From assembly GCA_023150195.1 (NCBI GenBank), contig JAKLLI010000061.1, forward strand, positions 1 through 8,802: DNA of 8,802 nt, given 5' to 3'. Shown here piece by piece: positions 1 to 8,802 of this stretch (the stretch's first letter is position 1; the number at the start of each line of letters is the position of its first letter). The DNA is from Azonexus sp. GTDB taxonomy: Bacteria > Pseudomonadota > Gammaproteobacteria > Burkholderiales > Rhodocyclaceae. The notes beneath the pieces are model-generated. The model ran no database searches. It worked only from the letters and a program-made list of their open reading frames with translations, and had not been told where the DNA came from. A program made the position numbers and the translations under genes.

Positions 1-1
1 T

Positions 2-1600
2 GCGATTGGCCCGACCGAAAAACAGGCGACCAACTGGCACGCCATCATCATGTTCTGCATTTTCGTCACCATGACGATGGGCATTACGTATTGGGCGGCC
101 AGCCGCACCAAGTCCACGGCTGATTTCTACACGGCCGGCGGCGGTATTACCGGTTTCCAGAACGGTCTGGCGATTGCGGGTGACTACATGTCCGCGGCCA
201 CCCTGCTGGGCCTGACCGCCATGGTGTATGGCAAGGGCTACGACGGCTATATCTACATGCTGTGTTTCTTTGCCGGTTGGCCGATCATCCTTTTCCTGAT
301 GGCCGAACGCCTGCGGAATCTGGGCAAGTTCACCTTTTCCGACATTACTGCCTATCGGCTGGATCAGGGCAAGGTGCGGACGATGGCTGCGGTTTCCTCG
401 TTGGTCGTGGTGTGTTTTTACCTGATCGCCCAGATGGTCGGCGCTGGTCAATTAATCAAGTTGCTGTTCGGGCTGGAATACAACATCGCGATTTTCTCTG
501 TTGGTCTGTTGATGATGGTGTACGTCACCTTCGGCGGCATGGTTGCGACCACCTGGGTGCAGATCATCAAGGCCTGCATGTTGCTGTCTGGCGGTACTTT
601 GGTGATGTTCCTCGCCATGAGCCAGTTCGATTTCTCCTTCTCCAATTTGCTGGAAAAGGCGATGACGACACATGCGCTAGGTGACAAGCTGATGCATCCC
701 GGTGCTTTGCTGGCTGATCCGGTGACGGCGATTTCCCTCGGTTTGGGTTTGATGTTCGGGACGGCGGGTCTGCCGCACATCCTGATGCGCTTCTTCACCG
801 TGACCGATGCCAAGGAAGCCCGCAAGTCGGTGCTGTACGCTTCCGGTTTCGTGGCTTACTTCTTCAACGTGATCTTCCTGATGGGCCTGTGCGCGATCCT
901 GATCGTTGGCCAGAATCCGGAATTTTTCGAGGGTGGTGAAGTCGGCAAGAAGCTGATCGGTGGCGGCAACATGGTCGCCATGCACCTGGCCAAGGCGGTC
1001 GGTGGCGACATGCTGCTCGGCTTCCTGGCTGCCGTGGCTTTCGCGACCATTCTGGCCGTGGTCTCCGGTCTGGCACTGGCTGGCGCTTCTGCCATTTCGC
1101 ACGACCTGTATGCCCGCGTGATCAAGAAGGGGCAGGCCACTGAAGCTGCGGAAATCCGCGTCTCCAAGATTGCTACCATTTGCCTGGGTGCGGTGGCCAT
1201 TGTGCTCGGCATCCTCTTCGAAAAGCAGAATATCGCCTTCATGGTCGGTCTGGCTTTCGGCGTGGCGGCAGCAGCCAACTTCCCGGTGTTGATCCTGTCC
1301 ATGTACTGGAAGGGCCTGACGACCCGCGGCGCGCTTTGGGGGGGTTATGGTGGTCTGGTGTCCGCCGTGCTGTTCGTGCTGTTCTCGAAGTCGGTGTGGG
1401 TCGATGTGCTGGGCAATGCTGCTCCGCTCTTCCCCTATACGCAACCAGCGCTTTTTGCCATGCCAATCGCTTTCTTGATGGCCTATATCATGTCGAAGAG
1501 CGATAGCAGCGTGCGTGCACAGGCGGAGATCGAGGCTTTCGAAGACCAGTATGTGCGTGCACAAACCGGTTTTGGTGCCGCATCGGCCAGCAATCACTGA
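2..1600 (+). CDS. actP: Acetate permease ActP, sodium:solute symporter family (5' end cut off by window edge)
   Basis: Inner-membrane symporter of the SSS family that takes up acetate and related short monocarboxylates, probably with Na+. The frame is open from the left edge, giving 532 visible residues. By comparison with E. coli ActP (about 549 residues) roughly 20 N-terminal residues are missing, including the signal-like first segment; the ATG at position 50 lies inside the first visible membrane helix and is not the true start. The fragment is strongly hydrophobic, with about 12-13 membrane segments. Stretches typical of ActP are visible: [13 protein letters not shown] near residues 53-65, [52 protein letters not shown] at 246-265, [28 protein letters not shown], and the C-terminal QTGFG. 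In many bacteria a small DUF485 membrane protein gene precedes actP; here that would lie outside the window. An intrinsic terminator follows 20 bases after the stop. The family call is very secure; the exact substrate range is inferred. Confidence 0.95.
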   Translation, partial: AIGPTEKQATNWHAIIMFCIFVTMTMGITYWAASRTKSTADFYTAGGGITGFQNGLAIAGDYMSAATLLGLTAMVYGKGYDGYIYMLCFFAGWPIILFLMAERLRNLGKFTFSDITAYRLDQGKVRTMAAVSSLVVVCFYLIAQMVGAGQLIKLLFGLEYNIAIFSVGLLMMVYVTFGGMVATTWVQIIKACMLLSGGTLVMFLAMSQFDFSFSNLLEKAMTTHALGDKLMHPGALLADPVTAISLGLGLMFGTAGLPHILMRFFTVTDAKEARKSVLYASGFVAYFFNVIFLMGLCAILIVGQNPEFFEGGEVGKKLIGGGNMVAMHLAKAVGGDMLLGFLAAVAFATILAVVSGLALAGASAISHDLYARVIKKGQATEAAEIRVSKIATICLGAVAIVLGILFEKQNIAFMVGLAFGVAAAANFPVLILSMYWKGLTTRGALWGGYGGLVSAVLFVLFSKSVWVDVLGNAAPLFPYTQPALFAMPIAFLMAYIMSKSDSSVRAQAEIEAFEDQYVRAQTGFGAASASNH

Positions 1601-1620
1601 TCGATTCGCACGTAATTTGC

Positions 1621-1650
1621 AAACCCGGTGCCTGACACCGGGTTTTTTTT
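1621..1650 (+). terminator. Intrinsic terminator of actP
   Basis: A perfect 10-bp stem pairs AAACCCGGTG (1621-1630) with CACCGGGTTT (1636-1645) around a 5-base loop. An uninterrupted T run follows the stem (to 1650; the last three bases of the 3' arm are also T). This is a textbook Rho-independent terminator placed just downstream of the actP stop codon. Confidence 0.93.
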
Positions 1651-1659
1651 GTCTACAAT
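1632..1659 (+). promoter_or_regulatory. Candidate sigma-70 promoter for the Aer-like gene pair, overlapping the actP terminator
   Basis: CTGACA at 1632-1637 (5 of 6 to TTGACA) is followed after 16 bases by TACAAT at 1654-1659 (5 of 6 to TATAAT). The predicted transcription start near 1666 lies about 24 bases before the ATG at 1690. The -35 box sits in the loop and 3' arm of the terminator hairpin. No sigma-28 (flagellar class 3) pattern was seen. This is a pattern match only. Confidence 0.5.
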
Positions 1660-1689
1660 CCGGTGCTCGTCCAGCGAGGAAGGAATGGC

Positions 1690-2208
1690 ATGAAGCGGGG
1701 AATCCAGCCCACCGGTGTCGAGCGGATGATGCGGGAAAACGATTTCATCGTCTCCAAGACCAGTCCCAAAGGCATCATCACCTACGGCAATCCGATTTTC
1801 ATCGAATTTTCCGGGTATACCGAAACCGAACTGCTGGGCAGCCAGCACAACATCATTCGCCATCCCGATATGCCGCGTGCGGCCTTCAGTCTGGCGTGGG
1901 AGACGATTCAGTCAGGTCGGGAATTTTTTGGCTACATCAAGAATCTGGCGAAAGATGGCAGCCATTACTGGGTGTTCACCCACATTACCCCCGATTTTGA
2001 TCAGCAAGGCGCCATCGTTGGGTACACCTCGGTGCGTCGCTGCCCCAAGCGCGAGGCGGTGCAAAAAATCGAGCCGCTTTATCGTGCCATGCTGGACGCC
2101 GAAAAGGCGTCGGGTAGTCGCGATGCCATTGCCGCGGGGACCCGAGTCCTCACCGATCTGATGACGCAATCCGGAATGAGCTATGAACAACTCGTCTTTT
2201 CCCTCTAG
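1690..2208 (+). CDS. Soluble Aer-like PAS domain protein, redox/energy-taxis sensor half
   Basis: Cytoplasmic protein of 172 residues consisting essentially of one Aer-type PAS domain (about residues 15-115) and a short helical tail. The Aer signature is intact: FIVSKT (19-24), FSGYTE (40-45), [10 protein letters not shown] (53-62), W70, KNLAKDG (84-90), HYWV (92-95). R57, H58, D60 and W70 fall at the same residue numbers as in E. coli Aer, where this region is involved in FAD binding and signalling, so an FAD cofactor is likely. There is no membrane segment and no signalling hairpin; those are in the next gene, which starts 26 bases before this stop in another frame. The ATG at 1690 is preferred over GTG 1663: it has a strong GAGGAAGGA ribosome site at 1676-1684, and 1663 lies upstream of the predicted transcription start. 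The ending SYEQLVFSL looks like a natural C-terminus, not a broken Aer. Likely role: sensing respiratory or redox state and passing it to the downstream receptor. Confidence 0.88.
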   Translation: MKRGIQPTGVERMMRENDFIVSKTSPKGIITYGNPIFIEFSGYTETELLGSQHNIIRHPDMPRAAFSLAWETIQSGREFFGYIKNLAKDGSHYWVFTHITPDFDQQGAIVGYTSVRRCPKREAVQKIEPLYRAMLDAEKASGSRDAIAAGTRVLTDLMTQSGMSYEQLVFSL

Positions 2209-3469
2209 CCGCCAGTGGCTGACGGCGCTCCTGCTGGTGGTTGCTACAGCCGGCCTGTGGTGGCATCCGGCGGTGGTCCTGGTCTGCCTTGGCCTGTTGC
2301 TGGTCATCAATTTCTTGCCGCAGTCAGCGTCGACCGCAGATCTCGGGCCGCTCAAGGCCTTGCTGGATCGTGCCCAGCAGGGTGAGTTGGTGGCGCGGAA
2401 TCCGCAGACCGTTCGCGACCCCGTGCTCGACGCGATCCGCGTGAACCTCAATTCGGTGCTGGACCAAACCGAAACCACGTTCCGCGAAATTCTCGGCGCC
2501 ATGCAAGCGTCGTCCGAAGATCGGGTGTGGCGACGTTTGCAGGTGAGCGGCTTGCACGGCACCTTCAAAACGGTGCTGGTGCAGATTCAGGCGGTACTCG
2601 ACAAGCTGGAGCAGGCGCAGGAGTCAGTGGCGCGCGAGGCGCTGCTGTCGCGCATTTTTTTGCGCTCGGAAAAGGGCCTGTCAATGGCGATTGACCATGT
2701 GGCGAGCGTATTGACGGCGGTGGGCACGGAAGCGGGTGAGTCGAAAGTGCTGGCCGGTCGCTTTGCGACATCGGCAGAGGAGATGTCGCAATCGGCGGCA
2801 CGTGTCTCGGGCGCGCTGGGGGGCGCCCATGATTCCGCGATGGCCGGTGTAGCCGCGTTGGATGATCTCAATGCCAAGGCGACGGTCATTCACCAACTGA
2901 CCGGGCGCATCGAGGCCATCGCCAAGCAGACCAACCTGCTCGCGCTGAATGCGGCTATCGAAGCTGCGCGTGCCGGTGAGGCTGGCCGTGGTTTCGCCGT
3001 GGTGGCGGATGAAGTGCGCAAACTCGCCGACCAGGCGCAGCGTTCGGCGGAGGAAATTGCCGGGGCGATTTCCGCGATCGTTGTCTCCATGGGGGCGGCG
3101 ACCGAACGCATCGGCTCGTTGAGCGTGGCAGTGGCCGATGCCCGGGGAACCACCGAAACGTTCAGCCGCACCCTGGCGGAATCCGCAGCATCAGCCACCC
3201 AAGTGGGGGATTTGGGAAATGCCATCGGCGACGGCGTAGACCGCATGACCTTCGCGATGCATCAGGTGGCAACCGCCCAACGGGCGCGTGCCGACGCAAC
3301 GGCGATCCTGCATGGCGAAGAAGTGGCGATTTCCAGCCTGAGCGAGATGGAGCAGGAAGCGGTCAGTATTGCCCGCTCGCGCAAATGGGTGCGCGGTAGC
3401 GCCGACCGGGATGCACTGGTACAGATTTACGACCGTTTGTTCGCCAATATCGAACGTCAGCTGAACTGA
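2183..3469 (+). CDS. Membrane-anchored methyl-accepting chemotaxis signalling protein, partner of the PAS protein (CetA-like)
   Basis: A 428-residue chemoreceptor without a ligand-binding domain. Residues about 12-46 form two closely spaced hydrophobic segments broken by WWHP (26-29), consistent with a membrane hairpin that leaves both ends in the cytoplasm, as in Aer. A helical linker (about 50-185) has no recognisable sensor domain or clear HAMP. The MCP signalling domain follows, with the CheA/CheW-binding hairpin tip intact: [21 protein letters not shown] (246-266) and [15 protein letters not shown] (268-282). The last 90 or so residues are not canonical receptor sequence, and there is no NWETF-type CheR tether at the end. 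The start at 2183 overlaps the PAS gene by 26 bases and has GGAATGAG just upstream, suggesting coupled translation. Together the two proteins supply the domains of one Aer receptor in the same order. Likely function: energy taxis or aerotaxis signalling to CheA. The MCP family call is certain; the partnership is inferred from overlap and domain content. Confidence 0.9.
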   Translation: MNNSSFPSSRQWLTALLLVVATAGLWWHPAVVLVCLGLLLVINFLPQSASTADLGPLKALLDRAQQGELVARNPQTVRDPVLDAIRVNLNSVLDQTETTFREILGAMQASSEDRVWRRLQVSGLHGTFKTVLVQIQAVLDKLEQAQESVAREALLSRIFLRSEKGLSMAIDHVASVLTAVGTEAGESKVLAGRFATSAEEMSQSAARVSGALGGAHDSAMAGVAALDDLNAKATVIHQLTGRIEAIAKQTNLLALNAAIEAARAGEAGRGFAVVADEVRKLADQAQRSAEEIAGAISAIVVSMGAATERIGSLSVAVADARGTTETFSRTLAESAASATQVGDLGNAIGDGVDRMTFAMHQVATAQRARADATAILHGEEVAISSLSEMEQEAVSIARSRKWVRGSADRDALVQIYDRLFANIERQLN

Positions 3470-3476
3470 CTGCGGC

Positions 3477-4145
3477 TCAGGCCGCCTTGGCGCTGCTCGC
3501 GGCTTCCATGCGGGCCAGCGCCTCCCGGCCGGAAAGCAGGTGGTCATGCATCAGCTTTTCGGCACCTGCAGCGTCACCTGCAGCCATGGCGGCCATGATC
3601 AGACGATGCTCATCCAGCGATTGCTGTAGCCGCCCTTCCAGCGACAGCGAGTGCAGGCGGGACAGCTTGAGGACCTTGCGCAAGTCCTGAATCACCTGCA
3701 GCAGCCAGCGATTGCCGGACAATTCCTGCACCTTGCGATGAAACTCCTGATTGGCTTCAAAGAACGCCTCGATGCGATCACCGGCGGCGGCATTTTCAAG
3801 CGCATCATGAATTTGCTTGAGCGCGGCGATATCGGCGGGTTTGGCCTTGGCGACCGCTTCGGCGGCGCAACGGCCTTCCAGCATGGCGATCAGCGGAAAG
3901 ATATCGTCGAGATCACGGCGGGAAATCTCGGTCACATAGCAACCGCGGCGCGGCTTTAGTTCCACCAATCCTTCAGAGGCCAGAACCTTGAGCGCCTCGC
4001 GCAGCGGGGTTCGGGAGATACCATATTGCTCCGCCAGCTTCTGCTCATCGATCCAGGTGCCCGGGGTGAGTTCGTGGGCGAAGATGCGTTGCCGAAGACG
4101 TTCGGCAACTTCCTGGTACAGCGCGGTGGGAGCAATACGTGTCAT
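3477..4145 (-). CDS. GntR-family transcriptional regulator, FadR subfamily with FCD domain
   Basis: A 222-residue DNA-binding regulator. The winged helix occupies about residues 8-75, with the GntR signature LAEQYGISRTPLREALKVLASEGLV spread over 37-61 and a wing ending in RRGCYVTE (66-73). The rest (about 80-212) is an all-helical FCD ligand domain; N132, H136 (in EFHRKV), H180 (in DEHRLI) and H202 sit where FCD proteins bind a metal, so a carboxylate or acyl effector near a metal is plausible. The gene is transcribed away from the methylmalonyl-CoA mutase gene across a 165-base shared region, which makes that operon and itself the likely targets. Its stop is only 7 bases from the stop of the convergent chemoreceptor gene. 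The ATG at 4145 gives the usual short lead before YQEVAERLRQ; its ribosome site is weak. The effector is unknown. Family call secure, target inferred. Confidence 0.92.
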   Translation of the reverse strand: MTRIAPTALYQEVAERLRQRIFAHELTPGTWIDEQKLAEQYGISRTPLREALKVLASEGLVELKPRRGCYVTEISRRDLDDIFPLIAMLEGRCAAEAVAKAKPADIAALKQIHDALENAAAGDRIEAFFEANQEFHRKVQELSGNRWLLQVIQDLRKVLKLSRLHSLSLEGRLQQSLDEHRLIMAAMAAGDAAGAEKLMHDHLLSGREALARMEAASSAKAA

Positions 4146-4187
4146 GGTGTCCGTGTGTGGTTCGGGCGGTAGCGGTGCGTTGCCGAC

Positions 4188-4217
4188 TTGCCTCTATAAT
4201 TATGGATACAGTATTAT
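4188..4217 (+). promoter_or_regulatory. Candidate promoter of the mutase–meaB–pccB operon
   Basis: TTGCCT at 4188-4193 and TATTAT at 4212-4217 are separated by 18 bases and match the sigma-70 consensus at 4 and 5 of 6 positions. A perfect TATAAT at 4195-4200 is an alternative -10, but no good -35 lies at the right distance upstream of it. Either choice leaves a leader of about 85-105 bases before the mutase ATG. It overlaps the divergent gntR promoter. Confidence 0.4.
4196..4217. promoter_or_regulatory. Candidate GntR operator, site 1
   Basis: An imperfect inverted repeat has arms ATAAT (4196-4200) and ATTAT (4213-4217), and 8 of 11 symmetric positions pair. It includes GGATACAGTATT (4204-4215), which resembles GAATACAAAATT found on the opposite strand at site 2 (9 of 12 positions alike). 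Some FCD-type GntR proteins bind sites built on TGTATACA. It overlaps the -10 regions proposed for both directions. Confidence 0.3.
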
Positions 4218-4236
4218 GTGGGGCTTGGTATGTCAA
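4208..4236 (-). promoter_or_regulatory. Candidate promoter of the GntR regulator
   Basis: On the minus strand a perfect TTGACA (-35) lies at 4236-4231 and TACTGT (-10, keeping the conserved TA and final T) at 4213-4208, with 17 bases between. The start of transcription would be near 4201, about 55 bases before the ATG at 4145. The -10 falls inside candidate operator site 1, which would allow autoregulation. Confidence 0.45.
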
Positions 4237-4253
4237 GCTGGGCCCGGAAGCGT

Positions 4254-4268
4254 AGAATTTTGTATTCT
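4254..4268. promoter_or_regulatory. Candidate GntR operator, site 2
   Basis: An inverted repeat AGAAT (4254-4258) / ATTCT (4264-4268) with a 5-base spacer. Its minus strand carries ATACA as site 1 does on the plus strand. It lies in the mutase leader, 42 bases before the start codon, where a bound repressor could block elongation. Confidence 0.28.
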
Positions 4269-4310
4269 GCATTATCAGGCCAAAAAAATCGAATCGGCGA
4301 GGGGTGTCTC

Positions 4311-6461
4311 ATGTCAGAAAAGTTCTTTGATTCCAATAACCTGGATGTCTGGGAGAAGGCGGCGGCCAAGCAGTCGCCGGGTGGTGACGTCAATAATCTC
4401 GTCTGGAATACCCCCGAAGGCCTTGCGGTCAAGGCGCTGTACACTAAGAAGGATATTGCGGATCTCGAGTTCGCCGATACCCTCCCGGGCGTTGCCCCCT
4501 TCCTGCGCGGTCCGCAGCCGACCATGTACGCGGTCAAGCCGTGGACGATCCGCCAGTACGCCGGTTTCTCTACCGCCGAAGCCTCCAATGCCTTCTACCG
4601 CAAGGCGCTGGCTGCTGGTGGTCAAGGCGTTTCCGTGGCGTTCGATCTGGCCACCCACCGGGGTTACGATTCCGATAACGCCCGTGTGACTGGCGACGTC
4701 GGCAAGGCCGGCGTGGCCATCGATTCCGTGGAAGACATGAAGATCCTCTTTGACGGCATCCCCCTCGACAAGATTTCCGTGTCGATGACCATGAACGGCG
4801 CCGTGCTGCCGATTCTGGCGGGCTACATTGTTGCTGCCGAAGAACAAGGCGTTTCCCAGGAGAAGCTGTCGGGCACCATCCAGAACGACATCCTCAAGGA
4901 ATTCATGGTGCGGAATACCTATATCTATCCGCCCAAGCCGTCGATGAAGATCATTGCGGACATCTTCGCCTACACGGCGCAGAACATGCCGAAGTTCAAC
5001 TCGATCTCGATTTCCGGCTATCACATCCAGGAAGCCGGCGCCAATCAGGCGATCGAACTGGCCTTCACGCTGGCCGATGGCATGGAATACGTGCGCACCG
5101 GCGTCGCCTCAGGGATGGACGTCGATACTTTTGCCGGTCGTCTCTCCTTCTTCTGGGCGGTCGGGATGAACTTCTATCTCGAAATCGCCAAGATGCGCGC
5201 CGCGCGTTTGTTGTGGCACCGCATCATGTCCGGTTTCAACGCCAAGAGCCCGAAGTCGATGATGCTGCGCACGCACAGCCAGACCTCCGGCTGGTCGCTG
5301 ACCGAGCAGGATCCGTACAACAACGTCGTGCGTACCACCATCGAAGCGATGGCGGCCGTCTTCGGCGGCACCCAGTCGCTGCATACCAATGCGCTGGACG
5401 AAGCGATTGCCCTGCCGACCGAATTCTCGGCCCGTATTGCCCGCAATACGCAGTTGATCATCCAGGAAGAAACCCACATCACTAACGTCGTTGATCCCTG
5501 GGCCGGTTCCTACATGATGGAAAAGCTGACGCAGGACATGGCCGACAAGGCCTGGGGCATCATTCAGGAAATCGAAGCCATGGGCGGCATGACCAAGGCG
5601 GTTGAATCCGGCTGGGCCAAGATGCAGGTTGAAACCTGCGCTGCCGACAAGCAGGCGCGCATCGACTCCGGCAAGGATGTCATCGTCGGCGTCAACAAAT
5701 ACAAGCTGGCCAAGGAAGACGCGATCGACATTCTCGATATCGACAACCACGCCGTGCGTGAAGCCCAGGTTGCCCGTCTCAAGCAGATCCGTGCGACGCG
5801 CGACAGCGCGGCGGTTTCTGCCGCACTGGACGCGTTGACCGCAGCCGCCGAGTCTGGCCAGGGCAATCTGCTCGACCTGACCGTTAAGGCCATTCGTCTG
5901 CGTGCCACCGTCGGCGAAGTGTCGGATGCGCTCGAAAAGATTTTTGGCCGCTTCCGCGCCAACAACCAGACCATCTCCGGCGTTTACGGCGGTGTGGTGG
6001 AAGGTCAGGAAAGCTGGGAACAGATCAAGGCCGATGTCGCCAAGTTCGCCGAAGAAGAAGGTCGTCGTCCGCGCATCATGATCGCCAAGCTGGGCCAGGA
6101 CGGCCATGACCGTGGTGCCAAGGTGGTGGCCACCGCCTATGCCGACCTCGGTTTCGATATCGACATGGGCCCGCTTTTTCAGACGCCGGAAGAAGCGGCG
6201 CGTCAGGCCATCGAGAACGATGTGCATGCCATTGGCTGCTCTTCGCTGGCTGCCGGCCATAAGACCCTGGTGCCGCAGATCATCCAGTGCCTGAAGGATC
6301 AGGGCGCCGACGACATCATCGTGTTTGCCGGCGGCGTGATCCCAGCGCAGGACTACGATGCCTTGTTTGCTGCCGGGACCAAGGCCGTTTTCGGTCCGGG
6401 TACCCGCATTGAGGATTCGGCCAAGCGCGTACTGGAAGAAATCCGCAAGGCGCGCGGCTAA
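4311..6461 (+). CDS. scpA: Methylmalonyl-CoA mutase, large (catalytic plus B12-binding) subunit
   Basis: Adenosylcobalamin-dependent enzyme that interconverts (R)-methylmalonyl-CoA and succinyl-CoA in the cytoplasm. Its 716 residues match the full-length single-chain type. The N-terminal substrate barrel (about 30-545) shows [19 protein letters not shown] (71-89), [13 protein letters not shown] (111-123), [17 protein letters not shown] (192-208), [11 protein letters not shown] (233-243), [11 protein letters not shown] (320-330) and [11 protein letters not shown] (355-365). Aligned with Propionibacterium MutB, active-site Y89, R207 and H244 correspond to Y83, R201 and H238. The C-terminal cobalamin domain (about 585-716) has [10 protein letters not shown] (593-602), in which H599 is the lower cobalt ligand with D597 and K593 as its relay, followed by SSLAAGH (644-650) and FAGGVIP (672-678). 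The ATG at 4311 has GAGGGG at 4299-4304; in-frame GTG 4218 and ATG 4230 lie within the promoter region and would add a poorly conserved extension. It heads an operon with meaB and pccB. No key residue is missing. Confidence 0.97.
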   Translation: MSEKFFDSNNLDVWEKAAAKQSPGGDVNNLVWNTPEGLAVKALYTKKDIADLEFADTLPGVAPFLRGPQPTMYAVKPWTIRQYAGFSTAEASNAFYRKALAAGGQGVSVAFDLATHRGYDSDNARVTGDVGKAGVAIDSVEDMKILFDGIPLDKISVSMTMNGAVLPILAGYIVAAEEQGVSQEKLSGTIQNDILKEFMVRNTYIYPPKPSMKIIADIFAYTAQNMPKFNSISISGYHIQEAGANQAIELAFTLADGMEYVRTGVASGMDVDTFAGRLSFFWAVGMNFYLEIAKMRAARLLWHRIMSGFNAKSPKSMMLRTHSQTSGWSLTEQDPYNNVVRTTIEAMAAVFGGTQSLHTNALDEAIALPTEFSARIARNTQLIIQEETHITNVVDPWAGSYMMEKLTQDMADKAWGIIQEIEAMGGMTKAVESGWAKMQVETCAADKQARIDSGKDVIVGVNKYKLAKEDAIDILDIDNHAVREAQVARLKQIRATRDSAAVSAALDALTAAAESGQGNLLDLTVKAIRLRATVGEVSDALEKIFGRFRANNQTISGVYGGVVEGQESWEQIKADVAKFAEEEGRRPRIMIAKLGQDGHDRGAKVVATAYADLGFDIDMGPLFQTPEEAARQAIENDVHAIGCSSLAAGHKTLVPQIIQCLKDQGADDIIVFAGGVIPAQDYDALFAAGTKAVFGPGTRIEDSAKRVLEEIRKARG

Positions 6462-6467
6462 GCCGGG

Positions 6468-7478
6468 ATGAATCTGGCGGAAGTTCCGGTGCGTACCGAT
6501 CTCTTGAGCGATGGCGATCAGGCGCTGGTGGCGGGCGTGCTCGCCGGCCAGCGGCGTTCGCTCGCCAAGGCGATCACACTCATCGAATCGACCCGCGCCG
6601 ATCATCAAAACCGTGCCCAGCAGGTGCTGACTGCCTTGCTGCCCAGCACCGGGAATTCGATCCGTATCGGGATTTCCGGCGTGCCGGGCGCGGGCAAGTC
6701 GACCTTCATCGAAGCGCTCGGTGTCTGGTTGATCGAGCAGGGAAAGAAACTGGCGGTTTTGGCGATCGATCCCTCGTCGACCGTCACCGGCGGTTCCATC
6801 CTTGGCGACAAGACGCGCATGGAGTTGCTGTCCCAGCGCGAGGAAGCCTTCATCCGTCCCAGCCCATCGGCCGGGTCGCTTGGTGGCGTCGCCGAGAAAA
6901 CCCGTGAAGCGATGCTGCTTTGCGAGGCGGCGGGTTACGACGTGATCATCATTGAAACGGTGGGGGTCGGGCAGTCCGAAACCACGGTCGCCGGCATGGT
7001 CGACATGTTCTGTCTGCTGCAGTTGCCGAATGCCGGCGACGACCTGCAGGCGATCAAGAAAGGGATTGTCGAGATCGCCGATCTGGTGGTGATCAACAAG
7101 GCCGACATCGACAAGCAGGCCACCGCCGTGGTCCGCGCCCAGTGGCGCAACGCACTGCACATGCTGCGCCCCGCATCGAAAAACTGGTCGCCGCCCGTGA
7201 TTGCGCTGTCGGCACTGCATAAGCAAGGCATCGGCGATTTCTGGGCGGAGGTCGAGAAGTATCAGGCTGCCCTCACACCGACCGGCGAGTTTGCCGCCAA
7301 GCGCCAGCATCAGTCGCTGGCCTGGATGTGGCAGTTGATCGACGCCGGTCTGCGTCAGCATTTTCGTCATCATCCCCGTGTGCAGGCGCATCTGCCCGCA
7401 CTCACCCAATCGGTCGAGCAGGGCCATACCACCCCGGCGGCGGCGGCTTATGCACTGCTCGACGACCTGAAACACTGA
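6468..7478 (+). CDS. meaB: MeaB, G-protein chaperone of methylmalonyl-CoA mutase
   Basis: P-loop GTPase of the MeaB/ArgK (human MMAA) family, 336 residues, of usual length. It binds the mutase, gates loading of adenosylcobalamin and protects the enzyme from inactivation. Visible motifs are Walker A GVPGAGKST (71-79), DPSS (101-104), the glycine-rich SPSAGSLGGVA (132-142), ETVGVGQSE (163-171), PNAGDDLQAIKKG (187-199; many relatives have PGAGD) and the guanine-specificity NKAD (210-213). A helical C-terminal part (about 260-336) corresponds to the dimerisation arm of the family. The ATG lies 6 bases after the mutase stop. Its ribosome site is poor (GCCGGG, touching the ATG) and overlaps a small hairpin, so translation is probably coupled to that of the mutase. 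Position directly after the mutase is the classic arrangement and supports the chaperone role over the old arginine/ornithine transport kinase name. Confidence 0.95.
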   Translation: MNLAEVPVRTDLLSDGDQALVAGVLAGQRRSLAKAITLIESTRADHQNRAQQVLTALLPSTGNSIRIGISGVPGAGKSTFIEALGVWLIEQGKKLAVLAIDPSSTVTGGSILGDKTRMELLSQREEAFIRPSPSAGSLGGVAEKTREAMLLCEAAGYDVIIIETVGVGQSETTVAGMVDMFCLLQLPNAGDDLQAIKKGIVEIADLVVINKADIDKQATAVVRAQWRNALHMLRPASKNWSPPVIALSALHKQGIGDFWAEVEKYQAALTPTGEFAAKRQHQSLAWMWQLIDAGLRQHFRHHPRVQAHLPALTQSVEQGHTTPAAAAYALLDDLKH

Positions 7479-7514
7479 AGTTCCGAATTACCCGATCCAT
7501 TTAGGGAGTTTTTT

Positions 7515-8802
<1,288 letters not shown>

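Noticed and set aside
1511..1563. 11-base direct repeat GTGCGTGCACA at 1511-1521 and 1553-1563
   Set aside because: Both copies are in frame and encode VRAQ near the ActP C-terminus, where an R-x-Q-T-G-F-G ending is typical. There is no sign of a mobile or regulatory repeat.
1663..1689. GTG 1663 as the start of the PAS protein
   Set aside because: The nine added residues precede the Aer-like N-terminus, lie upstream of the predicted transcription start and have no ribosome site, whereas ATG 1690 has a strong one.
2173..2208. The PAS–MCP junction as a frameshifted single aer gene
   Set aside because: The second gene has its own ATG and a plausible ribosome site, the overlap is short, and the PAS protein ends in a tail (SYEQLVFSL) that looks like a proper C-terminus. 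Still worth checking in relatives.
3472..3485. GCGGC-TCAG-GCCGC hairpin between the convergent chemoreceptor and GntR stops as a bidirectional terminator
   Set aside because: The stem is only 5 bp and neither side has a T run. It overlaps the end of the GntR coding sequence and may be chance.
4218..4310. In-frame upstream starts (GTG 4218, ATG 4230) for the mutase
   Set aside because: They fall in the divergent promoter region and would add a basic stretch not typical of the family. ATG 4311 has a good ribosome site and gives the expected length.
4146..4310. A cobalamin riboswitch before the B12-dependent mutase
   Set aside because: The 165-base region is too crowded by promoter elements, and I see no B12-box-like sequence or nested helices.
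5109..7475. A 788-codon open frame on the minus strand opposite the mutase and meaB
   Set aside because: It is antisense to two genes with intact family motifs. Its translation is rich in His, Gly, Arg, Asp and Gln as expected from reading GC-rich codons backwards, and no domain is recognisable.

Overview
The window looks like a chromosomal segment of a Gram-negative, motile, respiring betaproteobacterium. The GC-rich coding style, an ActP-type acetate permease, an Aer-type redox sensor and a mutase–meaB–pccB cluster would fit the Rhodocyclaceae (Dechloromonas, Azonexus, Accumulibacter and relatives). That placement is an inference from gene content, not from a database match. No mobile element, RNA gene, CRISPR array or phage gene is visible.

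Layout from left to right. (1) The 3' part of actP, a sodium:solute symporter for acetate and other short monocarboxylates, runs in from the left edge and ends at a strong intrinsic terminator. (2) Two overlapping plus-strand genes follow. One is a soluble Aer-like PAS protein of 172 residues, the other a membrane-anchored chemotaxis signalling protein of 428 residues. Together they hold the parts of a single Aer energy-taxis receptor, so this looks like a two-protein Aer system comparable in design to Campylobacter CetA/CetB. Their likely promoter is embedded in the actP terminator. (3) A minus-strand FadR-type (FCD) GntR regulator converges on this pair. (4) A 165-base divergent regulatory region holds candidate promoters for both directions and two related ATACA-containing sites. 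(5) A plus-strand operon follows: methylmalonyl-CoA mutase, the MeaB G-protein chaperone, and propionyl-CoA carboxylase beta subunit, the last cut off by the right edge.

How the genes work together. The carboxylase carboxylates propionyl-CoA to methylmalonyl-CoA. The B12-dependent mutase interconverts methylmalonyl-CoA and succinyl-CoA, and MeaB protects and reloads the mutase cofactor. The biotin carboxylase subunit (pccA) and the epimerase are not in the window; pccA probably lies just beyond the right edge. The divergent GntR protein is the obvious candidate local regulator. With the acetate permease and energy-taxis pair alongside, the region centres on short-chain fatty acid use and on steering cells by respiratory state, although a functional link between the two halves is only suggested by proximity.

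The most unusual element is the split Aer-like pair. The metabolic genes are well-known families with their key residues intact.
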